DNA of 64,000 nucleotides, taken from assembly GCA_016801845.1 (NCBI GenBank), contig CM028926.1, forward strand, positions 11,363,501-11,427,500. The letters are read 5' to 3'. The stretch is from Polydactylus sextarius (lineage: Eukaryota; Chordata; Actinopteri; Polynemidae). This document shows, piece by piece, positions 27,263 through 53,888 of this stretch (position 1 is the stretch's first letter; every line of letters starts with the position of its first letter). Position numbers and translations under genes: made by a program. The notes beneath the pieces were generated by a model, which saw only the letters and a program-made list of their open reading frames with translations, was not told the origin of the DNA and searched no databases.

Positions 27263-28132
27263 CTGCATCACCCTCAGCTCTCTTCTTCTCTCTTGTAACC
27301 GTCTTGTGTTTCCACGTCTCACATCTTCCAGTTTCCTCTGGCTTCAGCACAAAGCGGTTCCCGTGTTGTTGGCAGGTCAGACTGAGAGTAAACATCTGCT
27401 CATCGATCACTCAGACAGTAAGAGTTAGTCGGTGTTTCCCATCATGCCGTTCAGCAGCCTGAGCTGACGATGCACTTTGCTCTCTGGTAGAAACAAGTTT
27501 GTTTCCTGGAGCAAGAGAAGCAGTGAGTGTGGAGCTGATTAAAAGTGTTGCTGGGTTCTTATCTCACGTCTGCTGTTGGTCCCACAACAAAAACTGTTCA
27601 GCCTGAAATTCAACCAACTTTGCTGGAAAATGAAATAATATGAAATAATATTCCAGCTGTTGGTCTCAGCGGTTGTTATTGTGGTGGCTGTTGTCTGGAC
27701 GTCCGTCAGGAAGACGTTAACGACTGAGGAGGTTAACGACCCACTTGGCTGGTTCACCTGTTGTTGTGGTTATTTTTAACCCTTCACAGTTTGCTGGGTG
27801 AGTGCGTTAACGTGTCAGATCGCTCGCTGCTCAGCTCTTATTTTACACGTCGTCGTCTAAAGAACTGATTCAACGTCACGTCCTGGTCAGACTGGTCGAC
27901 GCAGCAGTGTTTTCTCATCACTACGTTAGTTTTAAAGTGGAGAGCTGATGTGGTGGAATCTCTCTCCTTATGTAGCGTTAGCATCGTTAGCATCATGAAA
28001 CAAGTGTCATTGTCCCAGTTTGTTAAATTAAGAAGCATTAACATGTTTGTTCAGTAACAGTTCAGTAAAAATCAAATCTGCTCATCTACAGGTTCAGAGT
28101 GAAGACGGATCCTGTTTGTTGAAGCTGAAATA

Positions 28133-28133
<1 letters not shown>

Positions 28134-28163
<30 letters not shown>

Positions 28164-28285
28164 ACCATATGGTTGGAGGAGCCACCCACTCACTTGTTGG
28201 GACCAGCCACACCTTCCAGTAACACTCACACATGACTCTGCTTCTCATCTTCGTTTTCCTAGTGTCACACACACACATATGGAAA

Positions 28286-28326
<41 letters not shown>
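28134..28326. repeat. Two (GT)n tracts in pak1 intron 1
   Basis: (GT)n at about 28,137-28,162 and 28,288-28,326, flanking non-coding sequence. Confidence 0.9.
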
Positions 28327-28328
<2 letters not shown>

Positions 28329-28651
28329 TGCTGAATGTTTCAGTGCTGATGTATTGTATTCACACCCTTCATCCATAGAGAGATAACTGCACATTACATC
28401 ATGTGTGTTACTGTGTTGTACGGGGGGATTCCAGCATGAAACTACGTATCATGATATTTTTCAGATGCCAACAGGATGATTTCATCTTATTCTTCCTCCT
28501 GATGGAGCAGCTGTAACTTTATTGTCTATAAATACTTTTATATCTTCGTCCTCCATCTACCAACGATGGTTCAACACTCAACGTTTCTTTATTATGATTA
28601 TGATCATTACAAACTGATTCTAATATTCACAACTTACAAGAGTTGCAGCAC

Positions 28652-28742
28652 TAGAGTAGAAGTAGAGACACTAGAGTAGAAGTAGAGACACTAGAGTAGA
28701 AGTAGAGACACTAGAGTAGAAGTAGAGACACTAGAGTAGAAT
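28652..28742 (+). repeat. 20-bp tandem repeat ACTAGAGTAGAAGTAGAGAC
   Basis: About 4.5 perfect units in pak1 intron 1. Confidence 0.9.
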
Positions 28743-30128
28743 AAAATAACTTTGGTAGAAGTTCAAGTCGTCACTAGAATGATTCTCCAGTAAAAGTCTT
28801 AAAGTATCTAGTATTTACTGTACTTCAGTATGACAGTAATCTATAAGTAAATGTAGTTAAGTGTAGAAAGTAAAAGTACAAGTACATGTTAATAAAACAG
28901 AAGAATATTATGAAGTTTATCCAGCACTTTAAAACATGGAGCTACAACAATCTTCATAGACAATGAATGAGTCTGAACTAAAGAACTAAAGTTGTTCTTT
29001 TTTCACTAAATGTAAATGTGTGTTTATATTGATATTGTTGAAGTTTCTCCATCATCCACCTTTAAGATGGAGCCTCCATCAACCCTCAGACATGGTGTTG
29101 ATGGTCTAAACAGTCACAGGTCGACTTAGAGTCAAAACACCACATTTACTGAGTCAAAGTGTCGTTAAGTTAAAATGTAGTGAAGTTAAAGTCACAGACA
29201 CGTTAAAACTACTGTAGTGAAGAACAGATACTGAAGTTCACTGGTGAAGTATCAGTACTAGTATTAGTTGTGTGTGATGTTTTCTCTGTAGTCGTCGTCA
29301 GTAACACCGAGTCGTCGTTAATCCTCAACTTCCTGTGTCCCTCCTCCACCTTGTTCTTCTCCTCGGGGGAGGATTCACGCTGCGTCCTCACCTCCGCTCT
29401 GACAGAGAAACAGGAACAAGACTGAGCCAACACATGGATCCAAATCTTCACCACGAGCAGTGGAGCGTCAGAGTGTCCTCTACCTGCTCTGTTACATCAC
29501 GGACCAGTGTCATTTTAAGACTCAAGCTGCGGCCGAGAATTCGTGTTTATCAGTTTATCATGTAGAGACACTAACCTGGACTCTATACTTTCATTGTAAA
29601 GCAGGTTGTGAGAGACCAGAGCCGCGTTCTTGTGTCGTCTGCGTGAGAAACAATTTTCCTGGTGTTCGTGTCGACCAGCTGCTCGTCAGCGTCGCTCCGA
29701 CATCGACACGCTCGGCGGGAACGATTAGGATCGAAGCCACGGAGCTCAGCGACGCTCACGTCTGTCTGCCAAGTTCACAACACGCATGTAGACCGAGCTC
29801 ACACGTGTTTGACCTCAGAGACCAGAACCACATCGGGTTAGATTCACGTAAAGGTTGAACCCAGATGTTAACGGGTCAACGTCCTGCTGCTTCTTCAGGT
29901 CCCGGACACGTCGGTTCTTGTTTCCTGACGTTTGGTCTGTTGACTCATCTTTTCTCTGATTGGTTCCTGAGACTAAACGTCCTCATCGTCTTGTTCTTGG
30001 CCGCTTGTTACGTTGACCCGCCGGGCAGATGATTTAATGTTCAGTCACTAACATCAGACCTGAGAGGGCCTTTCAAAATAAAAGTCTAGAGTTTAGATTC
30101 TGATCATTGATCCTGATTCAACCTGAAT

Positions 30129-30169
<41 letters not shown>

Positions 30170-30726
30170 AAGTATCACAGGTGGATGTCAGCACACACAG
30201 ATGCAGCATGTTGCATTAGTCTGAGGTAATGACAGTTTACTAACAGCTTAATAAACTAATCTACAGCTACATGTGGCTGACCTGGCTTCACTGTGTGTGT
30301 ATGTGTGTGTGTATGTGTGTGTGTGCGTGTGTGTCCTCACAGTTACATATGAGTGTGTGAACAGCTGCAGCTCTCACTCTCTCACCTTCATCTGTTCATC
30401 ATGTCAACGTGTCAGACGTGTGAGCGACCTCCACCTCAGACGGTAGATTGATCGTTTGTTTGTTGGTTTGTTTGTTTGTGTGGCGACATGTGGACGCCAT
30501 CTGAGTCAACACTGATGTGTTTAATCTCAGTATCTCAGCTCACACGGCGGCAGCGGGTATTTTGAGAATCGTGGTCCCGTCTCAGACGAGTCTGAAGTGA
30601 AATGCATCATGGGAAGTGTGGTATGTTTTGGTGTTAGCTGTAAGGTTGTTTGTTCCAGCGTCTGTGACACGGACGAGAAACAACAACAACTCAAAGACTG
30701 AATTTCCCTTGAGGTTGTGATTGATG
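28743..30726. other. pak1 intron 1, unassigned stretch
   Basis: Non-coding apart from chance frames. The longest, at 29,460-29,858 on the + strand, has no recognisable domain or hydrophobic pattern. The stretch includes the dispersed repeat at 29,863-29,945 and a (GT)n tract at about 30,131-30,168. Confidence 0.4.
29863..29945 (+). repeat. Dispersed repeat copy 2, in pak1 intron 1
   Basis: Diverged counterpart of 2,366-2,455, sharing GTCCTGCTGCTTCTTC and TTGTTTCCTGACGTTT in the same order and spacing. Confidence 0.6.
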
Positions 30727-30729
30727 AAC

Positions 30730-30862
30730 TGATGTCATGACACGTGTGTGATGTCATGACGCGTGTGTGATGTCACGACGCGTGTGTGATGTCATGACAC
30801 GTGTGTGATGTCATGATGTGTGTGTGATGTCATGACACGTGTGTGATGTCACGATGTGTGTT
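30730..30862. repeat. 19-20-bp repeat TGATGTCATGACACGTGTG
   Basis: Seven imperfect units. Each carries the palindromes TGTCATGACA or TGTCACGACA and often CACGTG. It lies in pak1 intron 1. Confidence 0.85.
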
Positions 30863-31123
30863 CGTTCACTATCGTCGTGACATTTAGACGTGTGAGTCGA
30901 CATCACATCGTGTACGTCGACTAACGGGACCGAACGTCTTTGTCTGACAGCTCCCATCATGCACTGCAGCCTCCATTATTTATGGCGTTGCTATGGTAAC
31001 GTGGGGTGGGGGAGGGGTTTGACAGCTGGTGGATCACAGACTGAAACCCCCCGTCTTTATTCATTTTTAGGGTTCAGGTGTTTGGGTGAAACGTTGGAGG
31101 ATCCAGGGGGATGGGTACAAACA

Positions 31124-31296
<173 letters not shown>

Positions 31297-31383
31297 GGGG
31301 TCTGGGGTGGAAACAGGGGGTGTTTACTGTGCTCATGAGATCAGGGACTCAGAGGCTGTTATGCATATTTAATGCACTGCATC

Positions 31384-31425
<42 letters not shown>

Positions 31426-31875
31426 CCTCATCTAACTTTGGTTCTTTAGATAACTGAACTAACTGAACTAAACTAACCAAGTTACTTCAGCTTCTTCAAC
31501 CTAATTAACCGTCTCTGCTAACGTAGCTGCTAGCGCTAACTCTACTCCGTCTTATTTAGCCACATTAGCTAATTTATCTATTGATGTGATACGTAGCATC
31601 TTCAGCTAACTGATCCAACCGTTGTAGCTTCACGTCTCAGATGATTAGTTGAACTCAGACAGACGAGTCTCTTTTCAGGACAGAGTCATGCTCCCGTCGG
31701 CCTCCAGGGGGCAGTACAGCTGCAGACGAGCTAACGACAACAACAACAACAACAGAGATGCTGTTGCTTAGTTTCCCAGACTAAAGTTAAACGTCAGGAA
31801 GCAGAGTGAATAAAGGAGGTGAAGAAACGTTGTTTTGATACTCGTTGTCTGTTCAACCTGTGGGACACGTGTCTG

Positions 31876-31924
<49 letters not shown>

Positions 31925-32055
31925 ATGTTGTGTAACATGTCAGAGACTGAGAGGAGAGTTTCTTCCCTAGTCCTGGTCCTGGTCCTAGTCTCAGTGAGTC
32001 TGATCTGATCCCAGATCAGTTATTAATAAACTTCAGGATTAAATCTGATAACCAG

Positions 32056-32163
32056 CATGTTGCTAGCAGCCAGCATGATAGCAGCTAGCATGCTAGGCGT
32101 TAGCTGCTAGCAGCTAGCATGCTAGGCGTTAGCTGCTAGCAGCTAGCATGCTAGGCGTTAGCT
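32056..32163. repeat. Tandem repeat of TAGCAGCTAGCATGCTAGGCGT
   Basis: Three units of about 34 bp made of nested palindromes (CTAGCAGCTAG, CTAGCATGCTAG). Each can extrude as a small hairpin. It lies in pak1 intron 1. Confidence 0.85.
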
Positions 32164-32292
32164 GGATGACTATGTGCAGGTTCATTTTGTGGAGGAAGAG
32201 AAATGATTTTTTATTATCAGACAGATTTTCTTTGTCCTTCATCTGTTTATATTTTCTCAAGACTGATGTTCTGACACTTCCTGTGCAGGTGA

Positions 32293-32293
32293 T

Positions 32294-32362
<69 letters not shown>

Positions 32363-32410
32363 TGTAAAGATAAATCGATAAATCAGTGCTAACATCAATA
32401 GATGCAGTGT

Positions 32411-32487
<77 letters not shown>
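32293..32487. repeat. Inverted (AC)n ... (GT)n microsatellite pair
   Basis: (AC)n at about 32,295-32,360 is followed by (GT)n at about 32,408-32,486, with only about 47 bases between. Together they form a very long perfect inverted repeat. Confidence 0.95.
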
Positions 32488-32717
32488 GTGATGCATCGAT
32501 CATCTTTATGGCTCATATGATGTTTCTCTAACCGTGTGTGTGTGTGTTGATCTCAGTCATGGTGCAGTGTGTGTGTGTGTGTTTCCATTAAACCTTCAGA
32601 CTTCACTCAGGTGCTGCAGTGCATCATGGGAAAGAGTCTGTCTTTTCTTTCTTCTCACTGCGTCTCCTCTTCTGATTCAATCAACACATCAGATCACTGA
32701 GACGACGGTGGATGTTG

Positions 32718-32806
32718 GTTTATATATATACAGTTTATATATAGTTTATATACAGTTTATATATATAGTTTATATATAGTTTATATAGTTTATATAGTTT
32801 ATATAC
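32718..32806. repeat. AT-rich repeat TATATAGTTTA
   Basis: Low-complexity TATATAGTTTATATA array in pak1 intron 1. Confidence 0.85.
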
Positions 32807-33393
32807 ATATCATCATCATCATCATCATCAGTATCAGTCACAGGTTGTAACTGAACAGAAACAGGAAGTGTTTTCTATCACTGATGAGGAAGAGGAGCTT
32901 GTTTATTTCTGATGTTTCCCAGTTCAGACACTTTATTCTGTTATTACTGATTTAAGACTCATCTTCATCTTCATCATGTCAGTTGGTTTGACCTGAACAT
33001 CATCATTGTACATTATGTTTCCTCCTGATGAAAGTCACTGAAACACACGTCTGTCTCAGCAGGAAGGAAGCAATTGATTATGTATGTTTTTTTTTTTTTT
33101 TTTTTTTTATCAGTGCACGCACACACACACACGCACACACACACACACACACACACTCTCTCTCTCTGTGGCCTCACTTGTCCCTGCAGGCAGCAGGACA
33201 GATGGTTGTATAGAGCAGGTTGTTCCCATGTGGGAGGAGAAGCTTTACTTACAATAACCTGCATAATCAATGGAGACACACACACACACACACAAACGTG
33301 ATTTATTTTCCTCCGTGTTCAGTTCAAGACCAGTTTATCTTCATCAGATGATTCTAAAACCAGGTTGTGCTTGTAAAATGTTACAGATGTTAC

Positions 33394-33436
<43 letters not shown>

Positions 33437-33770
33437 CTGCTGTGACCCTGTGTTGTTGGTTACTTCCTGGTTTTGTAGTAAAAACAGTTAAACACGTTGT
33501 TTGTTTGAATGTTTTTCTGATCAGTGATCAGATCAGTGTCGCCCCCGCTGGTCGTCTGCTGTATTAACTCCGCCCCTTTCATGTTAGTGGATGTTGAGAC
33601 GTGATGATTGACAGGTGATGCTGACTGGTGATTGATGGAAGCAGGTTTAGACTTGTGTTGTTTCTGCGGCGGCGGTGGCAGCGGCGGCGGCGGCCATCTT
33701 TAAACAAGACGAGAGAAAGTGGAAACGATCTGTGTTCGGTTGGAGTGAAGACGTGATCTGAAGGGTTTAG

Positions 33771-33775
<5 letters not shown>

Positions 33776-33815
<40 letters not shown>

Positions 33816-34121
33816 CTGCTAAGACACAGTCTGTTATTTCACTCGTCTCGTTAATGCTCTTATTCTCTCTCCTCCACTTCTTCTTATTTAATGTTTGATC
33901 ACCATCTGTCCTTCTACTGTCCTTTTTTCTGTGGCGGATGAATCCACGTTCAGCGGTTCAGTCTCTGCCTGTTACAAACATATGAATCACAGCATCTTCC
34001 TGTCTGGATTTTCAAAATAAAACCACAGAGCTTAGATGAAGCTGTAGTTTGACACAAAAGCTTCAAACTGTCTGAGACACAATTCAGGTGTTGGAACGTC
34101 TGCTGCTTTTAAGAAACAACA

Positions 34122-34172
<51 letters not shown>

Positions 34173-34261
34173 ACACACTACTCAGAGTGGTGAACAGTCA
34201 TCGTAAACCAGAGACTCTCTGGAGGTCGGAACTTCAAAGAGCCAAATTATAAAGGGTGTGG

Positions 34262-34297
<36 letters not shown>

Positions 34298-34405
34298 ACT
34301 TGAAGGTAGAGTGTGTGAAGTCTGGATCGTTAGACAATAGACGTTTAGGTTTGACGTTCAGAAGAAATTGGATGAAACCTCTTTTGTTCTTTTGTGGTTT
34401 TACTG

Positions 34406-34448
<43 letters not shown>

Positions 34449-34850
34449 CAGCAGCTGGTGTGAGGGTCTGTGTCCTCTCTGTGCCCAGAAACACTGAGTC
34501 CTCCTGGTGGATCTGATCTTAATGTTGGACGAGGACGGAGACAGATGGAGCCAGATGAGTCTTAGATCCATTTTTATAATCGTATCACATGTTACATGTT
34601 ACACACATGTACATACCATGTTAATGGTGATGGTGACAGTTTTTATATCATTTTTTACCAACAGATCTTTTTGTTCCTAGAAAATGTTTCTTTTCCTTTT
34701 ATTTTTACGTCAACAGAAGAGACACTGACATCCAGAGTTAATGTATGGATGGATGCTTCTGTGTGTGTGTCGTCTTCCAGTAAACGTGGTGCAGAGGCTG
34801 ACACGGCGTTTTCCAGGAAGTGCTGACACTTAACTGCATCTATCTTCTTA

Positions 34851-34913
<63 letters not shown>

Positions 34914-35033
34914 TTTATTCTCCGACACTATAACCTGAACTGTACGTTTGTTGTTAAACTGAACTGACACCTTTTCCTTGTTTCTCCTCACACACACACT
35001 TGTACCTGATGTCGCTCCCTCACTCTCACTTCA

Positions 35034-35093
<60 letters not shown>

Positions 35094-35303
35094 AGGTTAA
35101 CAGATGATTAACTTCCAGGCGTCTGACGCCTGAAACTGACGATAAAAGTGAATCAGAACATAAATAAAACGACATGAGACTGAACAAAGAGAGAAAGACG
35201 CCATGACACGTGACTCACTGAGACGCTGTAATCAGCCTGTGTCTGTAATTATAGATGTTATAAAGGGTTGATACACACACACACACAGACACACACACAC
35301 ACA

Positions 35304-35374
<71 letters not shown>

Positions 35375-35987
35375 GACACGTCTCATATTTCAGACAGTCT
35401 TGTCAGTTTCAGCAGAGTCCTGTTATCAAACAGCCCACACACTGTCTGCTGTAACAGTTTACTGTGTGTGTGTGTGTGTGTGTGCGTGCGTGTTCTCTTC
35501 CTTGTGTGACTCACCTGGTGACATCGCTGTGTGACATCACAGCCTGCAGGGGGCGGAGCCTGAGGCTGTGGGTCACTTTACTTTGAGCAGCGTTTCCTCA
35601 CTGACCTCTGTCTTTCTGTTAGTTAGTTAGTTTATTAGTTAGTTAGTTTATTAGTTAGTTTATTAGTTAATTAGTCAGTCAGTGTGTGGATCTGAAGCTG
35701 TGCACATGTTTGTTTGTCTCTGTTAAGGTAAGAAACAGACGTTTATGTATTTCCTTTTTCCTTTTGTGATAAAATGTAACTATCTGGTTGTTAAACTTTA
35801 TCAGCTTTATAAAATCTAATCAGTAAAATAAATAAAGTAAATCCACGGTTCATGTTCTGACGTTTGTGTTTTTATGATCTTTGTGACTAAAAGTCAGATT
35901 TTATTTCACTGAATAAATAATAAGATAAAAAGTTCAGATCTTGTATCGTTGGAGCAGAAATGAGCAGTGATTTGGTTTAATCATTAC

Positions 35988-36057
<70 letters not shown>
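33776..36057. repeat. Cluster of eight or more (GT)n/(CA)n tracts in the 3' part of pak1 intron 1
   Basis: Tracts of 28-100 bases at about 33,775-33,812, 34,122-34,170, 34,262-34,292, 34,409-34,444, 34,854-34,912, 35,035-35,092, 35,272-35,371 and 35,991-36,056. About a fifth of this 2.3-kb stretch is dinucleotide repeat. No coding signal was seen between them. Confidence 0.9.
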
Positions 36058-36327
36058 ATACTTTGGACCAGACAGAAAGTGTTTTTATAGCCTTTATTTC
36101 TGAGTCACTCTCTCTCTCTGTGGTTTAGTCGACCAAGTGACCAAGTCAAACTCAGTTTGTTTCTTCTTCTCGTCTCTTATTGTTTCATTGGCTCCGCCCA
36201 CTGAGAGTCACATGACACAAACAAACAGACAGATCGGTTATTGATAATATTGAATCTGTTCCTGACTGTGATTGGTGGATTATTTTGCTCTGTCTCTGCG
36301 GCAGCGTCCGGCCGCAGTCAGCTGAAG

Positions 36328-47179
<10,852 letters not shown>

Positions 47180-49207
47180 CTCTCTCTCTCTCTCTCTCTC
47201 GTCTGTTTTTTATTTTTCTATCCTGCACTGATCCTTCACCCCGTGACCTTTGACCCCACGCTTGACCCCGCCCCCTCCCCTCCTCCTCCTCATCAACACT
47301 GGACTCAGACGAAGAGGAGGAGGAGGGTTGATCATGTGATGTCACTGATGACGTCATCGCCCTCAGTCGGTACAAACGTCCTGATCTCAGGAGAGAGAGA
47401 TTCACCGGAGCCCAAAGACTCATGGGAGTTTGTTTGTTTTTTTTAATCAGTGTTTGTTTATTTTCTACTTTGTCTGTAAACAACCCAGAACACAACAACA
47501 ACAAGCGTGAATGTGTGTGTGTGTGGACACGACTGAATCTTGATTTTTCTTTTTGCATGAACCGAACTGATCTGAACCGAACTGATCTGAACCGAACTGA
47601 TCTGATCTGAACCGAACTGATCTGAACCGAACTGATCTGAACCTGAGGTTGAAGTTGAAGTGAAACTGGAAGATTCGGAGCCTGGTGATGTGTTTTTTGT
47701 TGGTTTTTTTACTCGTCTGTTGTTTAAAACATCAAACACGTCGTCTTGTTCTCAGAGGTTCAGACTGAAACACCAGGGGGCGACGTGGTTGAAGTCACAA
47801 ACGTTTACATTAGTTTCCAGCCGCCGTCGTCGTCATCAAGTGTTTTTACTTCACGTCTCGTCTGAACGCAGCCTGAGGTCAGACCCAGCTGCTGTGAGAG
47901 ACGGAGGAAACAGGCAGCTGTTTATTTTTACTGAAGATCACTCCACACACGTAGAGTAGTAGTCTCACTGCTTCATGGAGACGAATGATTGAAGCCGTCG
48001 TTTCTGTTTTGTTTTCATTTTGTCGTCACGACGGTTTAAGTTTCACACGTTGAGTTTAAACGTCATGTGACAAACGATCAGTTTACCCACGATGCACCGG
48101 TGCGGCTGTTAAAGCGGCGGAGACTGAGGGAGAGACTGTGCATGTGAACGAGCTCTAATCGTTTAGTTTTTTATACGCTACGTTATCGATAGAGAAGAAA
48201 CAAATACTGAAGCTGAAACGTGAAGTCGATCAAATCTCTGCTCTATTTTCAGATAAACGCCACAGCGCAGCTCTGAACACAGCCTGGATATTTTGTGTGC
48301 AAAGAAAAAAAAAGAACAAATGTTTGTTTTCTAACTGATCAGTGAGGATGAGTTTCTGACGGTCGCCGGTTCAAATCCCTCAAGAGCCAAAGTTTCCATC
48401 AACAGCCGCGGTTGTTTGCTCTGAATCTGAGACAATAAATAAACGGAGGACCAGAGCCTCACTAGGGTCTAGTCCTCGTCATGACGTCACTTCCTGCTCC
48501 GTTGTCTCTACGCTGCGTTCGTGTTAACGCACCTCTGGCCTTAAACTGTTCACAGGTGCAGGACGACGTCACATCGTCACGGCGACACGTTCAACACTAA
48601 CGACAGCATCACGTGGATCAGCTGCTGCTGTGTCTCTGTCCCGGTCTGAACCCTCGACTCTCAGAGCTGAGACGTGACAGGACGAGGCCACGGAGCTGTG
48701 GCCCGTCAAAAAACAAAAACAGGAAACATCCTTGAAATTCCCTTTAAACGCTGGTTCGCTTCCTGTGTGATGGTACGTTGACTGTTATATCTGGTCCTCG
48801 CTCTGTGAGCTCCGCTGTTTGTTTTATTTGTTGCTGTTGTTCCTGGTTTCAGCCACTAGAGGTCGACCTGCTTCAAACAAAACTAAAGATCCTGATAGAA
48901 CCAGAATATTTGTCTCAGTAACAACCAGGCTTGAAGGGACAGCGGCGCCCCCTGTGGTCACACTACAACACAACACTGATGATGAAATCACAACAAAACG
49001 TCAGATGAAGGTGATCAGTCAGGGTCCGTCAGAGGCTGCAGACGACAACACAACAACAACAGTAAACAAACAACTGGTCTCTGAGTCTTGTCGACGGTTC
49101 AGACCTGGTCCAGTTTGAGACGTCAGATGAAGTCTTCACTCCTCAGTGTGTCAGAGCCATAATTTATGTTTTGATTATTTGAAGAAAAAAAAAAAAAACA
49201 GAATAAA
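47180..49207 (+). other. pak1 3' UTR with candidate polyadenylation signals
   Basis: Non-coding sequence after the pak1 stop. AATAAA hexamers occur at 48,434-48,439 and 49,202-49,207, either of which could end the transcript. The UTR begins with a (CT)n tract (about 47,180-47,200) and contains five copies of GAACTGATCTGAACC at about 47,563-47,642. Confidence 0.55.
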
Positions 49208-49316
49208 CCTGAAGAAAAAACTGTAAACATGGTGTTTGTTTTATTATTAATCTACAGGAAACTTCACACATTATTATGTTTTTAATTTAAAACATTTAAT
49301 GAGCTATTGTAGCCAC

Positions 49317-51300
<1,984 letters not shown>

Positions 51301-51339
51301 TTTCACTCAGAACTTTCTGGAATCTTTTTAAACTGACTG

Positions 51340-51511
51340 ATGGAGCGCGAGCTGCTGACGTAAGCAACAGGTTGTTGGAGGACGACCCCCCCACGCGCCC
51401 TCCTCCTCCTCCTCCTCCTCCTCCTCGCGCCTGCAGTTTTCTCGTCACCCGGCCGGAGCGCGTGCAGCCTGGTACTGTGCATCCCCGCGCTCTGACACAC
51501 ACACACACGCT

Positions 51512-51548
<37 letters not shown>

Positions 51549-51551
51549 TCA

Positions 51552-51582
<31 letters not shown>

Positions 51583-51716
51583 TGAAGCGTCACAGAACCG
51601 CCGCACGAGACACACTGCAGCAGCAGCAGCGGTAAACGGTAAACGTCTCGCGCTTCAGAACGAATTTAAAATTTAAAATTTAACGGTCGGAGAGAAGCGG
51701 AGCGGCGAGCTGACGG
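51340..51716 (+). promoter_or_regulatory. CpG-rich promoter and probable non-coding exon 1 of the gdpd gene
   Basis: Second isolated CpG-rich block in the right half. It contains (CCT)n at about 51,403-51,425, several (CA)n tracts and GGAGAGAAGCGGAGCGGCGA, and ends in a good donor (GACG/GTAGGT, about 51,716). The next gene downstream in sense is the gdpd gene, whose first coding exons lie 9 kb on, so assignment as its exon 1 is inferred. Confidence 0.5.
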
Positions 51717-52046
51717 TAGGTTGGCCGTTACCGGGAGGGTTTGTCTTCGGTTTGTTTGTTGAAGCTTCAGCGACATTTAAACGTTAAAGTGATTTCGTCC
51801 GTTCGTGTTTAACGGGTTTAATCGTAAACGTCGTCGGTGTTCGTGTTAACTCACCGTGGTTTAACCGTTAGCGTCGACTACTACTTTCTACAGAATCAGC
51901 TGATTATTGATCACAAACATGATCGATCCAACATTTAAACGCGTTTAACATGACGTTGTAACAGGCTCTGGTTAACTTAACTGATGTTGAAGTCAGTTAG
52001 ATACTGATCATTACTGTTCATTCACTGTCTAAACCTGCTCTTTGGC

Positions 52047-52105
<59 letters not shown>

Positions 52106-52477
52106 TGCTGATGATAGTGTTTTACACAAACACACACACACTTTCCCAGCATTGATTGCGTCTCCTGCGGTTGTTTTTGGGTCAACCCGTGAACTGATCG
52201 GTGAATCGTTGATCAATACGCTGATCAATACCCCGTGGAGCTGTGAGGTTTATCACTGATTTACACATTTGTGTGTTTGTATCATCCAGCCAAGGTCAGT
52301 GTGAATGTGATGTCATAGAGGTCTGATGTGTTGTTGTTTATTATCGGAGGTAAACATGTTTAATCAGAAAACGTGACGATGATCATGAGGTTTAGACAAT
52401 AATCAGTGTTTTATATCGTAGCTGTAGAGCAGAACATTGTCACCTCGCTACCTTGGTATGTTGTTTCATTTTTGTCT

Positions 52478-53448
52478 CTTCTCCACCATCATCTACTGGT
52501 CTCTACTGGTCTCTACTGGTCTCTACTGGTCTCTCTCACTGGTCTCCACTTGGTTCTAGTTACTGGTCTCTACTGTTTTAGTTCCTACTCTGTGTTTCCA
52601 ATGGTGCTAGTTCCTGGTGAACAGCTACGCCAGTTCCTACTCTGTGGAGGAACTTCACAAGCTGCCACCAGACGCCAGTTGAGTTGAGCGTCAACAAAAT
52701 AATCAAGCTCCATTTTTAAACAGGACAAGAGTGATAGCCATCGTCGTAGCTACCTGGTCGTAAGCTAACCCAGCAACAAGTACAGCATCTCCTCCATGTC
52801 CATTAATGTTTACTAATGTTTTAGTGTCGTGACGTCGCAGCAGTTTGACTCCACTCACCACATTCACGTGGAGGAGGAACCAAACTGTGATGGAAACAAC
52901 GTGTCTGCTACCAGACTGAGTAGAGTCCAGTAGAGTCCAGTAGAGTCCAGTAGAGTCCAGTAGAGTAGAGACACAACCACATGGTGGTATGAACAAGACT
53001 TACCCAACTGGTGATGAAGGATGTTCCAGATCAGCAGATTCACATCGACCTGTTGTTCAGTAAAATGTTGAATCTGCTGATGTGGAACAACCTTCATCTC
53101 CAGTTGTTATAAAACCAGACGTTGGGTAAGTCTTGTAAAACAGTGTTTTTAATAAACTCTGGGTTCACTTACTAAGTTATCAGTACTTCAGTTTATGTGT
53201 AGGGACCCTATTCATGCTACTGCTGAAGTGAAGTGATATTTTGAGCTTTATTAGTGGTTAAAAATGACAGTTTAGATACGTTTGGCTGACTGCCCCATTT
53301 ACTTTCATTGTTAACTATTTGGTTGTGAAAACAAAAGACGTTAAACTGGATATTACTTCAACCAACGTAACATATCTGTTGAGGGGAGTTTGACTGGTAT
53401 TGATGGTGAAACAGACCCTGGTTCATGTTGCTCTGGACGTCACTTTAA
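52478..53448. mobile_element. Foldback element copy B, left arm missing
   Basis: Highly similar (high-90s percent by eye) to 18,030-19,036: same core, same nested hairpin and a complete right arm starting at 53,174. It begins inside the TCTCTACTGG repeat, so the left terminal repeat seen in copy A is absent. It lies in the first intron of the gdpd gene. Confidence 0.85.
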
Positions 53449-53852
53449 GGTGAACTAGACAGTGTTGATGAGTGTGGTCTGTGTCAAATCACACTGGTGA
53501 ACACAGCTTTAGTTTTGGTGAAACACAGAAAGATAAATGTCTGTGTCCTGACGTCGTCTCAGACTCTGCTCATCAAGGTTCGTGTTTTATTTGTTATTTA
53601 TTTGTTGTTTTATCATGACCTGGTTTATAGGTGATGGGTTCACATGTATCCTCCCACAGTGATTCATGTTACAGTTAATTAGATAGATGTGATCACACTG
53701 ACTGTTCCCTCAGGACGACTGATCCCAGACCAGCAGTAAAGACTAATTACAACCTGCTCTGATGTGGGTTATTTCCTCCATCACTGATAACCAGCAGTTC
53801 AATCAATGCACCTGTGATAATCCACCTGTCGTCACTGTTAACAGCCTCATAT

Positions 53853-53888
<36 letters not shown>

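Noticed and set aside
29209..29858. Several 75-130 residue frames in pak1 intron 1
   Set aside because: No domain, no conserved composition, no splice context; length is within chance expectation.
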